Shown here: piece by piece, positions 7,509 through 14,333 of the stretch
Numbering within the stretch: the stretch's first letter is position 1
Layout: the number at the start of each line of letters is the position of its first letter
Assembly (NCBI GenBank): GCA_934565415.1
Contig: CAKTHQ010000008.1
Span: 7,425 to 71,424 of the forward strand
Direction of reading: 5' to 3'
DNA length: 64,000 bases
DNA from: an uncultured Oscillospiraceae bacterium
Lineage (GTDB): Bacteria; Bacillota; Clostridia; Oscillospirales; Oscillospiraceae
Notes under the pieces: model-generated
What the model was told of the DNA's origin: nothing
Databases searched by the model: none
What the model saw: only the letters and a program-made list of their open reading frames with translations
Position numbers and translations under genes: made by a program

Positions 7509-9017
7509 ATGGAATATACAAATCTTTCCCAGGCCCTGGAGGCGTTTGATAAGCTCCAGCGCACCATGGCCGCCTACAACCATGCCACGGGCGTCCTGGA
7601 CCTGGATGCCGCCACCACGGCTCCGGAGGGCGCCTGGGAGGGCCGGGGAAAAACCCTGGAAATTCTGACGGAAGCCAGCTATCACCTCACCGCTGACCCA
7701 CAAAACGGAGTGCTCTACAAATATCTAACGGACCATCTGTCTGAGCTCACCCCCATTCAGACCCGGGAGCTGGAGGTTCTGAAAAAGAACTACGACCGGA
7801 TGCAGCGGATCCCCGCGGAGGAATACATCGGCTACAATATACTCTTAAACGAGGCCCAGGCCGCCTGGCACAAGGCAAAGCCTGCCAATGACTTTGCCGC
7901 CTTCGCCCCCTACCTGGAAAAAATCGTGGCCTACAGCCGGAAGTTCGCGGCCTACTATGCCCCGGATCTGGACCCCTACGATGCCCTGCTCAATGAATTT
8001 GAAGAGGGACTGACCCAAAAAACGCTGGACGGCTTCTTTGCCAAGCTGCGCAGTGCCATTGTGCCCCTGGTAGAAAAAATCCGCACCGCGCCCCAGATTG
8101 ACGACAGCTTCTTAATGCGCAACTACCCAATTTCGAAACAGCGGGAATTTTCCGACTACCTGATGGAAGTCATGGGTCTGGACCGGCGGTACTGCGGCAT
8201 CGGGGAAACCGAGCACCCCTTTACCACCAATTTCAACAACCGGGATGTGCGCATTACCACCCACTACCAGGAAAACGACCTGGCTTCCAGTATGTATTCC
8301 GTCATCCACGAGGGGGGCCACGCCCTGTACGAGCTGAACGCCGACGACTGCTATAACTACACCGCTCTGATGGGCGGCATATCCATGGGCATCCACGAAA
8401 GCCAGAGCCGGTTTTACGAAAATATCATCGGCAGAAGTCAGGCATTTGTCCATGCCATCTTCCCCTATCTGCAAAAGCATTTTCCCGGGCAGCTGGACGG
8501 CGTTGACGAAGAGAAATTTTACCGGGCCGTCAACAGGGCCCAGCCCAGCCTGATCCGCACGGAGGCGGACGAGCTGACCTACTGCCTGCACATCATGGTC
8601 CGCTACGAAATCGAAAAGCAGCTGATTCACGGCGAGCTGGAAGTGAAGGATGTACCCGCCCGGTGGAACGAGCTGTACAAGGAATACCTGGGCATAGATG
8701 TTCCCAGCGACCGGGAAGGCTGCCTGCAGGACTCCCACTGGTCCTCCGGCGGCATCGGCTACTTCCCCAGCTACGCCCTGGGCAGCGCCTACGGGGCCCA
8801 GATGCTCCATAGAATGGAGCAGGACCTGGGGGATGTATTCGGCCCCGTTTCCCAGGGGGACCTGAGCCGCATCACCGTCTGGCTCAAGGAGCACATCCAC
8901 CACTACGCCAGCTTCAAAAAGCCGGGAGAACTGTTCCGGGAGGTCTGCGGGGAATTTGACCCCAGCTACTACACGGACTACCTGACGAAAAAATATACGG
9001 CTCTGTATGGACTGTAA
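7509..9017 (+). CDS. M32-family metallocarboxypeptidase (carboxypeptidase Taq type)
   Basis: 502 residues, the usual M32 length. It should be a zinc- or cobalt-dependent carboxypeptidase that removes C-terminal residues from peptides in the cytoplasm. The zinc motif HEGGHAL (family HExxH) is followed by MGIHESQSRFYEN, the diagnostic HESQ motif, and by TEADELTYCLHIMVRYEIEKQL. A late GGIGYFPSYALGSAYGAQM block also belongs to the family. The start is taken at 7509, behind AGAAAGGAAGATACCT, rather than at an in-frame ATG 48 bases upstream. The stop overlaps the next gene by 11 bases, so the two are probably translationally coupled. Confidence 0.95.
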   Translation: MEYTNLSQALEAFDKLQRTMAAYNHATGVLDLDAATTAPEGAWEGRGKTLEILTEASYHLTADPQNGVLYKYLTDHLSELTPIQTRELEVLKKNYDRMQRIPAEEYIGYNILLNEAQAAWHKAKPANDFAAFAPYLEKIVAYSRKFAAYYAPDLDPYDALLNEFEEGLTQKTLDGFFAKLRSAIVPLVEKIRTAPQIDDSFLMRNYPISKQREFSDYLMEVMGLDRRYCGIGETEHPFTTNFNNRDVRITTHYQENDLASSMYSVIHEGGHALYELNADDCYNYTALMGGISMGIHESQSRFYENIIGRSQAFVHAIFPYLQKHFPGQLDGVDEEKFYRAVNRAQPSLIRTEADELTYCLHIMVRYEIEKQLIHGELEVKDVPARWNELYKEYLGIDVPSDREGCLQDSHWSSGGIGYFPSYALGSAYGAQMLHRMEQDLGDVFGPVSQGDLSRITVWLKEHIHHYASFKKPGELFREVCGEFDPSYYTDYLTKKYTALYGL

Positions 9018-9867
9018 GGAACTAAACGCCCAGGATGTTTTCTCCCTCCTTCCCAAGCGGGATGTAAATGCCCACAAGGGGGACTTTGGAAAGCTCCTGC
9101 TTCTTTGCGGCAGCGTTGGCTTTACGGGGGCCGCCTGGTTTGCGGCCATGGGAGCCCTGCGTACCGGGGCGGGCCTGGTATATCTGGGGGTCCCGGAGCC
9201 CATTTATGCCATCGAGGCCACGAAGCTCAACGAGCCGGTGGTCTTCCCTCTGCCTGCGCAAAACGGGATGCTGAGCGAAGCGGCCATCCCCAATATTCTG
9301 GACCGGCTGCCCCAAATGGATGCCGTGCTTCTGGGCCCCGGCCTGGGGCAAAGTGACGGCACATTTGCCGTTTTAAAAGCCCTGCTGGAAAACGCACACT
9401 GCCCGGTGGTGCTGGATGCGGACGGCATAAATCTTCTCCGGGGGCATATGGATATTCTGCGCGGAAGAGCTTTCCCAACGGTGCTGACCCCCCACGACGG
9501 GGAGTTTGCCAGGCTCTTTGGGCCCGTTGGAGCAGACCGGGTGGAAAGCGCCAAAAGCGCTGCCCTGGGAAGCAATTCCATTGTCCTGTTAAAAGGCCAC
9601 CGGACCCTCATTACCGACGGACAGGCCTGTTACCGGAACACCACCGGCAACCCGGGCATGGCTGTGGGGGGCAGCGGGGATGTGCTGGCCGGGATGCTGG
9701 CTGGACTCCTGGGCCAGGGGTTTTCTCCCCTGGAGGCCGCCGCCTGCGCGGCCTGGCTCCACGGCAGAGCCGGGGACCTGTGCGCCAGTGCTCTGAGCGA
9801 AACGGCCATGCTCCCCACGGACCTGCTGAACGCCCTTCCGCAGCTTTTCAGGCAAGGCGGGATGTAA
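9007..9867 (+). CDS. nnrD: ADP-dependent NAD(P)H-hydrate dehydratase
   Basis: 286 residues. It repairs damaged NADH and NADPH hydrates by ADP-dependent dehydration. Ribokinase-like fold motifs are visible: GDFGKLLLLCGSVGFTGAA near the N-terminus, GPGLGQ, VLDADGINLL, LTPHDGEFARLFG and the signature GGSGDVLAGMLAGLL. Only the dehydratase (YjeF C-terminal) domain is present; the epimerase NnrE domain, often fused, is missing and not seen elsewhere in the window. The ATG lies inside the 3' end of the M32 gene. The following lipoprotein and mazF-like genes recall the acpS-ydcC-alr-ndoA neighbourhood of Bacillus. Confidence 0.9.
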   Translation: MDCKELNAQDVFSLLPKRDVNAHKGDFGKLLLLCGSVGFTGAAWFAAMGALRTGAGLVYLGVPEPIYAIEATKLNEPVVFPLPAQNGMLSEAAIPNILDRLPQMDAVLLGPGLGQSDGTFAVLKALLENAHCPVVLDADGINLLRGHMDILRGRAFPTVLTPHDGEFARLFGPVGADRVESAKSAALGSNSIVLLKGHRTLITDGQACYRNTTGNPGMAVGGSGDVLAGMLAGLLGQGFSPLEAAACAAWLHGRAGDLCASALSETAMLPTDLLNALPQLFRQGGM

Positions 9868-10428
9868 TTGAAAAAATGGCTGATATTGGTTTTGGCACTT
9901 CTTTCTACCGGCTGCGGCAGCACAAAGGATCCGGGGATGGAACTCCGGCAGCAGCTTCTAAAGGGCAGCTGCGCCTTTGAAGCGGAGATCACCGCGGACT
10001 ACGGAGATACCCTGTCCCAGTTTACCCTAAGCTGCCAGGGGGACGACCGGGGAAACGTCACATTTTCCGTCCAGGCTCCGGAGAGCATCCGGGGCATCAC
10101 CGGCTCCATTGCCGCAGGCAAGGGTGCTTTGACCTTCGATAAAACGGCCCTTTCCTTCCCTCTTTTGGCCGACGGGCAGCTATCCCCGGTCAGCGGCCCC
10201 TGGCTGCTTCTGCGGGTACTTCGGGGCGGAAATCTCCTTTCCCAGGGAACGGAAGGGGAGTTGACCCGGCTGACCCTTCGGGACGGCTATCGGGAGGAGG
10301 ACCTGCTTGCCGATGTTTGGCTTACGGAAGAAGGCCAGCCCACACGGGCAGAATTTCTCCACAGAGGCCGGAAGATTTTGTCGATAACCTGCACTTCCTT
10401 CCGAACGGAACCGAAGGAAGAAACATAG
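9868..10428 (+). CDS. Lipoprotein, YdcC/LolA-like candidate
   Basis: 186 residues starting with TTG directly after the nnrD stop. The N-terminus MKKWLILVLALLSTGC is a lipoprotein signal, with the lipid-modified cysteine at residue 16. The mature part alternates short strands (CAFEAEITADYGD, LSQFTLSCQGD, GNVTFSVQAPESIRGITG), as expected for a LolA-like half-barrel. In Bacillus a LolA-family lipoprotein (YdcC) occupies the corresponding place between a YjeF/AcpS-type gene and the ndoA toxin. A role in binding lipids or peptides outside the membrane is inferred, not shown. No alr gene follows here. Confidence 0.65.
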   Translation: MKKWLILVLALLSTGCGSTKDPGMELRQQLLKGSCAFEAEITADYGDTLSQFTLSCQGDDRGNVTFSVQAPESIRGITGSIAAGKGALTFDKTALSFPLLADGQLSPVSGPWLLLRVLRGGNLLSQGTEGELTRLTLRDGYREEDLLADVWLTEEGQPTRAEFLHRGRKILSITCTSFRTEPKEET

Positions 10429-10543
10429 AATGGCACAAACCGGAGTATATTTTCCCCGGCAGCGTGGGACAATACTGTCAGCCGCGTTACATATTTTCTT
10501 CCCGTAGCGCGGTCCAAACGAAGTACACGGAGTGTGAATCAAT

Positions 10544-10906
10544 ATGGACAGCACAGTCAGACGCGGTGACATTTTCTATGCGGACCTGTCGCCGGTGGTG
10601 GGCAGCGAGCAGGGAGGCACCCGGCCGGTGCTCATCGTACAGAACGATACCGGCAACCGCCACTCCCCCACGGTGATTGCCGCCGCCATCACCAGCCAGA
10701 CCGGCAAAGCCCGGCTTCCCACCCACATTAACATCGCCGGGGGCAGCGTGGGCCTCAGCAAGGATTCCGTCATCCTTCTGGAGCAGATCCGTACCATCGA
10801 CAAGCGCCGCCTCCGGGAACATATGGGCAGGCTCAACGATGCCCAGATGTCCATGGTGGACGACGCCATCGCCGTCAGCTTCGGCCTGCCGGAGAGCAGG
10901 AGCTAG
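10544..10906 (+). CDS. MazF/PemK-family endoribonuclease toxin
   Basis: 120 residues close to Bacillus EndoA (NdoA, MazF), which cuts mRNA at specific sites. Motifs: [33 protein letters not shown] and AAAITSQ. The catalytic arginine and threonine fall at R27 and T50, matching R25 and T48 of EndoA. SD-like ACGGAGTG precedes the ATG. A type II toxin is normally made with an antitoxin gene just upstream; here only 115 bases separate it from the lipoprotein gene and no ribbon-helix-helix frame is seen. The antitoxin may be encoded elsewhere or replaced by another control. Confidence 0.9.
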   Translation: MDSTVRRGDIFYADLSPVVGSEQGGTRPVLIVQNDTGNRHSPTVIAAAITSQTGKARLPTHINIAGGSVGLSKDSVILLEQIRTIDKRRLREHMGRLNDAQMSMVDDAIAVSFGLPESRS

Positions 10907-10939
10907 GCCCTCATTCACAAATATTTTCCTTTTCTCCTC

Positions 10940-10968
10940 TTTACAACGCTCCGATTCTACTATATAAT
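10940..10968 (+). promoter_or_regulatory. Promoter for ireB
   Basis: TTTACA (10940-10945), 17-base spacer, TATAAT (10963-10968), then AAAAGGAGC before the start at 11002. Confidence 0.8.
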
Positions 10969-11001
10969 ACTCATATTATTTTCGAAAAGGAGCTGAAGAC
11001 C

Positions 11002-11253
11002 ATGACGGATCAGGATACTCTGACCTTCAACGTACCCGACGACAAAGAGAATATGCGGCTGATCCTTCGCAGTGTGTTCGACGCCCTGACACAGAAGGGT
11101 TACAATCCCATCAATCAGATTGTGGGTTATCTTCTCACCGAAGACCCCACCTACATCACCAATTTTGGCAACGCCCGGAGCATGATCTGCAAGATCGACC
11201 GGGACGAGCTGATGCAGGTCCTGGTCCGGGAATACCTGTTTGACCACAACTGA
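11002..11253 (+). CDS. ireB: IreB-family regulatory phosphoprotein
   Basis: 83 residues, typical of the IreB (YrzL, DUF965) family. In Enterococcus IreB is a substrate of the PASTA kinase IreK and affects cephalosporin tolerance. The sequence shows the conserved order: threonine-rich N-terminus (MTDQDTLTFNVPDD), RLILRSVFDALTQKGYNPINQIVGYLLTEDP, TYITNFGNARSMICKIDRDE, and LVREYL near the end. The N-terminal threonines are the likely phosphorylation sites. In many Firmicutes ireB sits with ruvX; here it is transcribed alone from a strong promoter and ends at a perfect terminator. Confidence 0.93.
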   Translation: MTDQDTLTFNVPDDKENMRLILRSVFDALTQKGYNPINQIVGYLLTEDPTYITNFGNARSMICKIDRDELMQVLVREYLFDHN

Positions 11254-11257
11254 GCTT

Positions 11258-11295
11258 CATCTTCCCTTTGCCACCGGCAAAGGGAAGATGTTTTT
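11258..11295 (+). terminator. Terminator after ireB
   Basis: A perfect 15-bp stem (11258-11272 with 11276-11290, loop ACC) is followed by TTTTTCTT. It overlaps the -35 region of the next promoter by a few bases. Confidence 0.95.
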
Positions 11296-11296
11296 C

Positions 11297-11325
11297 TTGA
11301 CTGGACCCCGCCCCTATGCTACAAT
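11297..11325 (+). promoter_or_regulatory. Promoter for the 95-residue protein gene
   Basis: TTGACT (11297-11302), 17-base spacer, TATGC-TACAAT (-10 at 11320-11325) with an extended TG. Confidence 0.85.
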
Positions 11326-11366
11326 AAACGCTAGAACAATTTAATGGAATGCAGGAGGTTTTTATT

Positions 11367-11654
11367 ATGGCTGATGAAAAGGTTCTGATGTACAAAGGTC
11401 ATCCCCTGATGCGGAAGGACAATCTTATTTATTACGGCTCCATGGCCGACCCCTATATCGTGATGCTCCAGATTCTGGATACCAAAAAGGTGGGCGATAC
11501 CGATTTCGCAACCCGGGTATCCGTCCAGCTCCAGCTGACGGATCCTGCCGCCAGAAGCCGGGACCGGGTGGCCAAGAAGAGCGAAAAGACCGACCTGTAC
11601 ACCGCCCTGGATGTGGGCTGTGTCTGGCTGGAGCGGGCCTTGGCCGGAAAGTAA
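11367..11654 (+). CDS. Small conserved hypothetical protein
   Basis: 95 residues, no function recognised. It begins MADEKVLMYKGHPLMRKDN and continues with LIYYGSMADPYIVMLQILDT, a basic segment (SRDRVAKKSEKTDLYTALD) and a short helical end (CVWLERALAGK). Proteins with the pattern YKG-PL-R---IYYG-M-DPY seem common in Clostridia, from memory, and are annotated as unknown. AGGAGG stands 9 bases before the start, so an in-frame ATG 18 bases upstream is rejected. It has its own strong promoter and is followed after 13 bases by a secreted cell-wall hydrolase gene, probably in one transcript. Confidence 0.75.
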   Translation: MADEKVLMYKGHPLMRKDNLIYYGSMADPYIVMLQILDTKKVGDTDFATRVSVQLQLTDPAARSRDRVAKKSEKTDLYTALDVGCVWLERALAGK

Positions 11655-11667
11655 ACACTTGCGGGGT

Positions 11668-12648
11668 ATGAGAAAAAGAAATATCTTTCTTACCCTGTGT
11701 CTGCTCCTGATGCTGCTTCCTCTTGGCGTTCGCGCCGAGGGGGCAGGCGTCAGGGGCATTGCTTATGTCTGGGGCGATGGGGTCCCTCTGCGGGAAAGCC
11801 CCGGTTATTCCGCAGAGGTCATTACCAAAATCGGCCGGAACGAGGCTATGCTCCTGCTGGGCTCCCCCCAAAAAGGCTGGCAGCAGGTACAGTATAATGG
11901 GGATACCGGCTTTCTGCTCACCGGAAGCCTGACCGTTTTAACAAGAGAAAATATCGAGCTGGGCTGGGCTGTTCCCAAATGGGAGGGGGTCTCCCTGCTC
12001 AGCGCACCGGAGGAGGCAGCCAAGGTTCTCTGTTCTCTGAAGCCTGCAGACCGCTGCTATACCGTAGGCATCAACGATGGGTATTACAAAATTCTTTTTG
12101 GGGAGCACCTGGGCTATGTCCATTCGTCCCAATTGGAGCTGACGGAAATCCCCTACGAGAACAAGGCATCCCTCCACAGCCCCAGATTTTTCGTCCGGGG
12201 ACAGTCCACCGGCTATCCTGTCACCATGGCTTCCCTGCTGGGAGAATCTCCCCAAAAAGAGGACGGCACCCCGGTAACGGGGGCGGACATTGTAAAAGAA
12301 ACGGAAACCTACCTTGGCATCCGCTATGTCCACGGTGGAGAATCCCCCACGGGTTTCGATTGCTCCGGCCTTACCTATTACGTTTTTAACAAGCTGGGCT
12401 TTTGTTTGCCCCGTTCCGTTGAAGCCCAGTCCCGCAGCGGCTACGCCGTGGGGAACGACCTGCTAAAGCCCGGAGACCTGGTATTCTTCGCCACCCTGGG
12501 TGGCAAGCATCCCAGCCATGTGGGCATCTATGTAGGCGAGGGAACCTTTCTCCATTCCCCCAACTCCCGCTCCAGCGTCTCCTACGGCGATCTGGCCAAG
12601 GGGTATTGGCTGAAGACCTATGTGGGAGCAAGAAGGTTGGTGCCGTAA
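11668..12648 (+). CDS. Secreted SH3-NlpC/P60 cell-wall hydrolase
   Basis: 326 residues. A signal peptide (MRKRNIFLTLCLLLMLLPLGVRA) is followed by two bacterial SH3-like repeats (about 30-90 and 95-165), a linker, and a C-terminal NlpC/P60 domain from about residue 210. The catalytic cysteine lies in GFDCSGLTYYVF (about C232), the histidine in HPSHVGIYVG, and the third polar residue in FLHSPNS. Such enzymes cut gamma-D-glutamyl-diaminopimelate or related bonds in peptidoglycan stems. The sequence is close in layout to dipeptidyl-peptidase VI (YkfC-like). It starts 13 bases after the preceding stop, with a weak GCGGGG site. It is followed by a terminator and then by sporulation genes. Confidence 0.88.
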   Translation: MRKRNIFLTLCLLLMLLPLGVRAEGAGVRGIAYVWGDGVPLRESPGYSAEVITKIGRNEAMLLLGSPQKGWQQVQYNGDTGFLLTGSLTVLTRENIELGWAVPKWEGVSLLSAPEEAAKVLCSLKPADRCYTVGINDGYYKILFGEHLGYVHSSQLELTEIPYENKASLHSPRFFVRGQSTGYPVTMASLLGESPQKEDGTPVTGADIVKETETYLGIRYVHGGESPTGFDCSGLTYYVFNKLGFCLPRSVEAQSRSGYAVGNDLLKPGDLVFFATLGGKHPSHVGIYVGEGTFLHSPNSRSSVSYGDLAKGYWLKTYVGARRLVP

Positions 12649-12654
12649 AGAATA

Positions 12655-12710
12655 ACACCCGCTCTTTCCGGGCATCCTTATGTTAAAACCGGGAAAGCGG
12701 GTGTATTTTT
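12655..12710 (+). terminator. Terminator directly abutting the spoVAD start codon
   Basis: ACACCCGC (12655-12662) pairs with GCGGGTGT (12697-12704). An inner TTTCCGG/CCGGGAAA pairing extends the stem, and ATTTTT runs straight into the ATG at 12711. The 3' arm GCGGGTG is the only Shine-Dalgarno-like sequence for spoVAD. Confidence 0.8.
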
Positions 12711-13730
12711 ATGGCAGAAAACAAGCGGGGACGGCATAGCTTTGTGTTTCCTACCCCGCCGGTTCTTACCGCCTGGGCCAGTGTGGCCGGGAAGAAGGAG
12801 GCGGAGGGCCCCCTGGGGCATACCTTTGATAAGACCAGCACGGATACCTACTTTGGACAAAAAAGCTGGGAGCTGGCGGAAAAGGCCATGCAGGAATCCG
12901 CCCTGCGGATTCTTTTGGAAAAGGCCCGGCTGGAGCGGAGTGACCTGGATCTGGTACTCTCCGGAGATCTATTAAACCAGTGCATCGGTTCCGCTTTTAC
13001 CGTGCGCAATACGGGCACGGCCCACCTGGGGCTCTATGGGGCCTGCTCCACCATGGCGGAAAGCCTGCTGTTAGCTTCCCTGATGGTCTCCTCCGGCAGC
13101 TTCGACCGGGTAGCTGCCATGACCTCCTCTCATTTTGCCTCCAGCGAACGGCAGTACCGGTTTCCTCTGGGCTACGGCGGCCAGCGGACCCCCACCGCCC
13201 AGTGGACCGTCACCGGTGCCGGAGCGGCCCTATTGTGCAGCGAGGGAAAGGGCCCCCGGGTTACCGCCGCTACCATCGGCACCGTTACGGATCTGGGCAT
13301 TCAGGATGCAAACAACATGGGCGCCGCCATGGCCCCCGCCGCCTTTGCCACCATCCGTCAGCACATGGAGGACCTGCACGCAAAGCCGGAGGACTACGAC
13401 CTGATTGTCACCGGGGACCTGGGCCAGTACGGCAAAGAGCTGCTGCTGGAGCTGGCCCGCCGGGATGGGCTTGCCTTGGGCGGCAAGCTGACAGACTGCG
13501 GCTGCCTGGTCTTTGACAATTTAAAGCAGGATGTCCACGCCGGTGGCTCCGGCTGCGGCTGCAGCGCCATTACCCTCTGCGGTCATTTGCTGGGGGCCCT
13601 GTCCGCCCGGAAGCTCAAAAAAATCCTCTTTTGCGGCACCGGTGCCCTTCTGTCCCCCACCTCTACCCAGCAGGGGCTGCCCATCCCCGGAGTCTGCCAC
13701 GCCGTGGTAATCGAAGGGGGGCGAACCTAA
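12711..13730 (+). CDS. spoVAD: Stage V sporulation protein AD
   Basis: 339 residues, standard for SpoVAD, a thiolase-fold protein of the SpoVA channel complex that moves calcium-dipicolinate into the developing spore. Visible family features: LGHTFDKTSTDTYFGQKSWELAE, LSGDLLNQCIGS, LGLYGACSTMAESL (thiolase-like nucleophile region), SSERQYRFPLGYGGQRTPTAQWTVTGAGA and NNMGAAMAPAA. It is followed without spacing by spoVAE (TAAATG). The ribosome site is poor and embedded in a terminator hairpin. A spoVAC gene normally precedes spoVAD, but none is present here; the preceding gene is an NlpC/P60 hydrolase. Confidence 0.95.
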   Translation: MAENKRGRHSFVFPTPPVLTAWASVAGKKEAEGPLGHTFDKTSTDTYFGQKSWELAEKAMQESALRILLEKARLERSDLDLVLSGDLLNQCIGSAFTVRNTGTAHLGLYGACSTMAESLLLASLMVSSGSFDRVAAMTSSHFASSERQYRFPLGYGGQRTPTAQWTVTGAGAALLCSEGKGPRVTAATIGTVTDLGIQDANNMGAAMAPAAFATIRQHMEDLHAKPEDYDLIVTGDLGQYGKELLLELARRDGLALGGKLTDCGCLVFDNLKQDVHAGGSGCGCSAITLCGHLLGALSARKLKKILFCGTGALLSPTSTQQGLPIPGVCHAVVIEGGRT

Positions 13731-14087
13731 ATGGAATATCTAAAGGCCTTTCTCATCGGCGGAGCTCTGTGCCTGGTGGGCCAGCTTCTCATCGACAAAA
13801 CCGGCCTGACCCCTGCCAGAATTCTGGTCAGCTTCGTGGTGGCCGGAGTCATTTTGGGCGGACTGGGGCTCTATGGGCCCTTTGCCGACTTTGCCGGCGC
13901 CGGTGCCACGGTGCCTCTGACAGGCTTCGGGAACCTGCTGGCCATGGGCGTCAAGGAGGCCATAGACCGGGACGGCTTTCTGGGCATTTTCACCGGCGGC
14001 CTGAAGGCCACTGCCGGGGGCATCACCGCCGCCATTGTCATGGGCCTTCTCATGAGTCTTCTGTTCCGCCCCAAGGATAAAGCCTGA
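13731..14087 (+). CDS. spoVAE: Stage V sporulation protein AE
   Basis: 118 residues with three or four membrane helices: MEYLKAFLIGGALCLVGQLL, the segment ILVSFVVAGVILGGLGLYGPF, then GAGATVPLTGFGNLLAMGVKEAI and a C-terminal helix. These match SpoVAE (SpoVAEb), an inner-membrane partner of SpoVAC and SpoVAD in dipicolinate transport and needed for spore maturation. The ATG directly follows the spoVAD stop, so translation is coupled. Expression would be expected in the forespore under sigma-G, but I did not find a convincing sigma-G promoter before spoVAD. Confidence 0.93.
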   Translation: MEYLKAFLIGGALCLVGQLLIDKTGLTPARILVSFVVAGVILGGLGLYGPFADFAGAGATVPLTGFGNLLAMGVKEAIDRDGFLGIFTGGLKATAGGITAAIVMGLLMSLLFRPKDKA

Positions 14088-14091
14088 AAAG

Positions 14092-14130
14092 CGGGGCATA
14101 CTACTCCCGCGGCAAAGCCGCTAGTCTTTT
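14092..14130 (+). other. Alternative hairpins between spoVAE and the Asn/Gln-rich gene
   Basis: GCGGGG...CCCGC (14092-14110) and GCGGC-AAA-GCCGC (14109-14121, followed by TAGTCTTTT) share bases and cannot form together. The second resembles a weak terminator. The pair could lower or meter read-through into the small gene at 14145. Confidence 0.4.
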
Positions 14131-14144
14131 GGGAGGTTGGAAGT

Positions 14145-14249
14145 ATGAATAATCAGAACCGCAATCAGAATCAGAACCAGAATCAGCAGAGCAAAAACCA
14201 GAACCAGAACCAGAGCCAGAGCCAGAATCAAAACCAGAACCAGCGCTAA
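14145..14249 (+). CDS. 34-residue Asn/Gln repeat protein
   Basis: A tiny frame behind a strong GGAGG site (spacing 8). After MNNQNR it is almost entirely alternating Asn-Gln, with three Ser, one Lys and two Arg (R6 and the C-terminal R34). No hydrophobic residue other than the initiator Met occurs. It begins 57 bases after spoVAE and ends just before a perfect terminator, which argues that it is a deliberate gene in the spoVA transcript. Similar NQ-rich small frames occur in Clostridia, from memory. A structural role in the spore or coat is inferred only from position and composition. Confidence 0.65.
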   Translation: MNNQNRNQNQNQNQQSKNQNQNQSQSQNQNQNQR

Positions 14250-14257
14250 CGAAAACG

Positions 14258-14288
14258 CCCCGGAAGGCACTGCCTTTCGGGGTATTTT
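14258..14288 (+). terminator. Terminator after the spoVA/NQ run
   Basis: CCCCGGAAGGC (14258-14268), loop ACT, GCCTTTCGGGG (14272-14282), then TATTTT. Eleven pairs including one G-T. Confidence 0.9.
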
Positions 14289-14333
14289 GCATCTGCATCT
14301 GAGAAGCCTTCTTCTGTGCGAATACAGCAATTT

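Noticed and set aside
14145..14249. Short tandem repeat that could be taken for a CRISPR-like or DNA repeat
   Set aside because: The repeat is only the codon pair for Asn-Gln with third-base variation, as expected of a coding repeat; there are no spacers.
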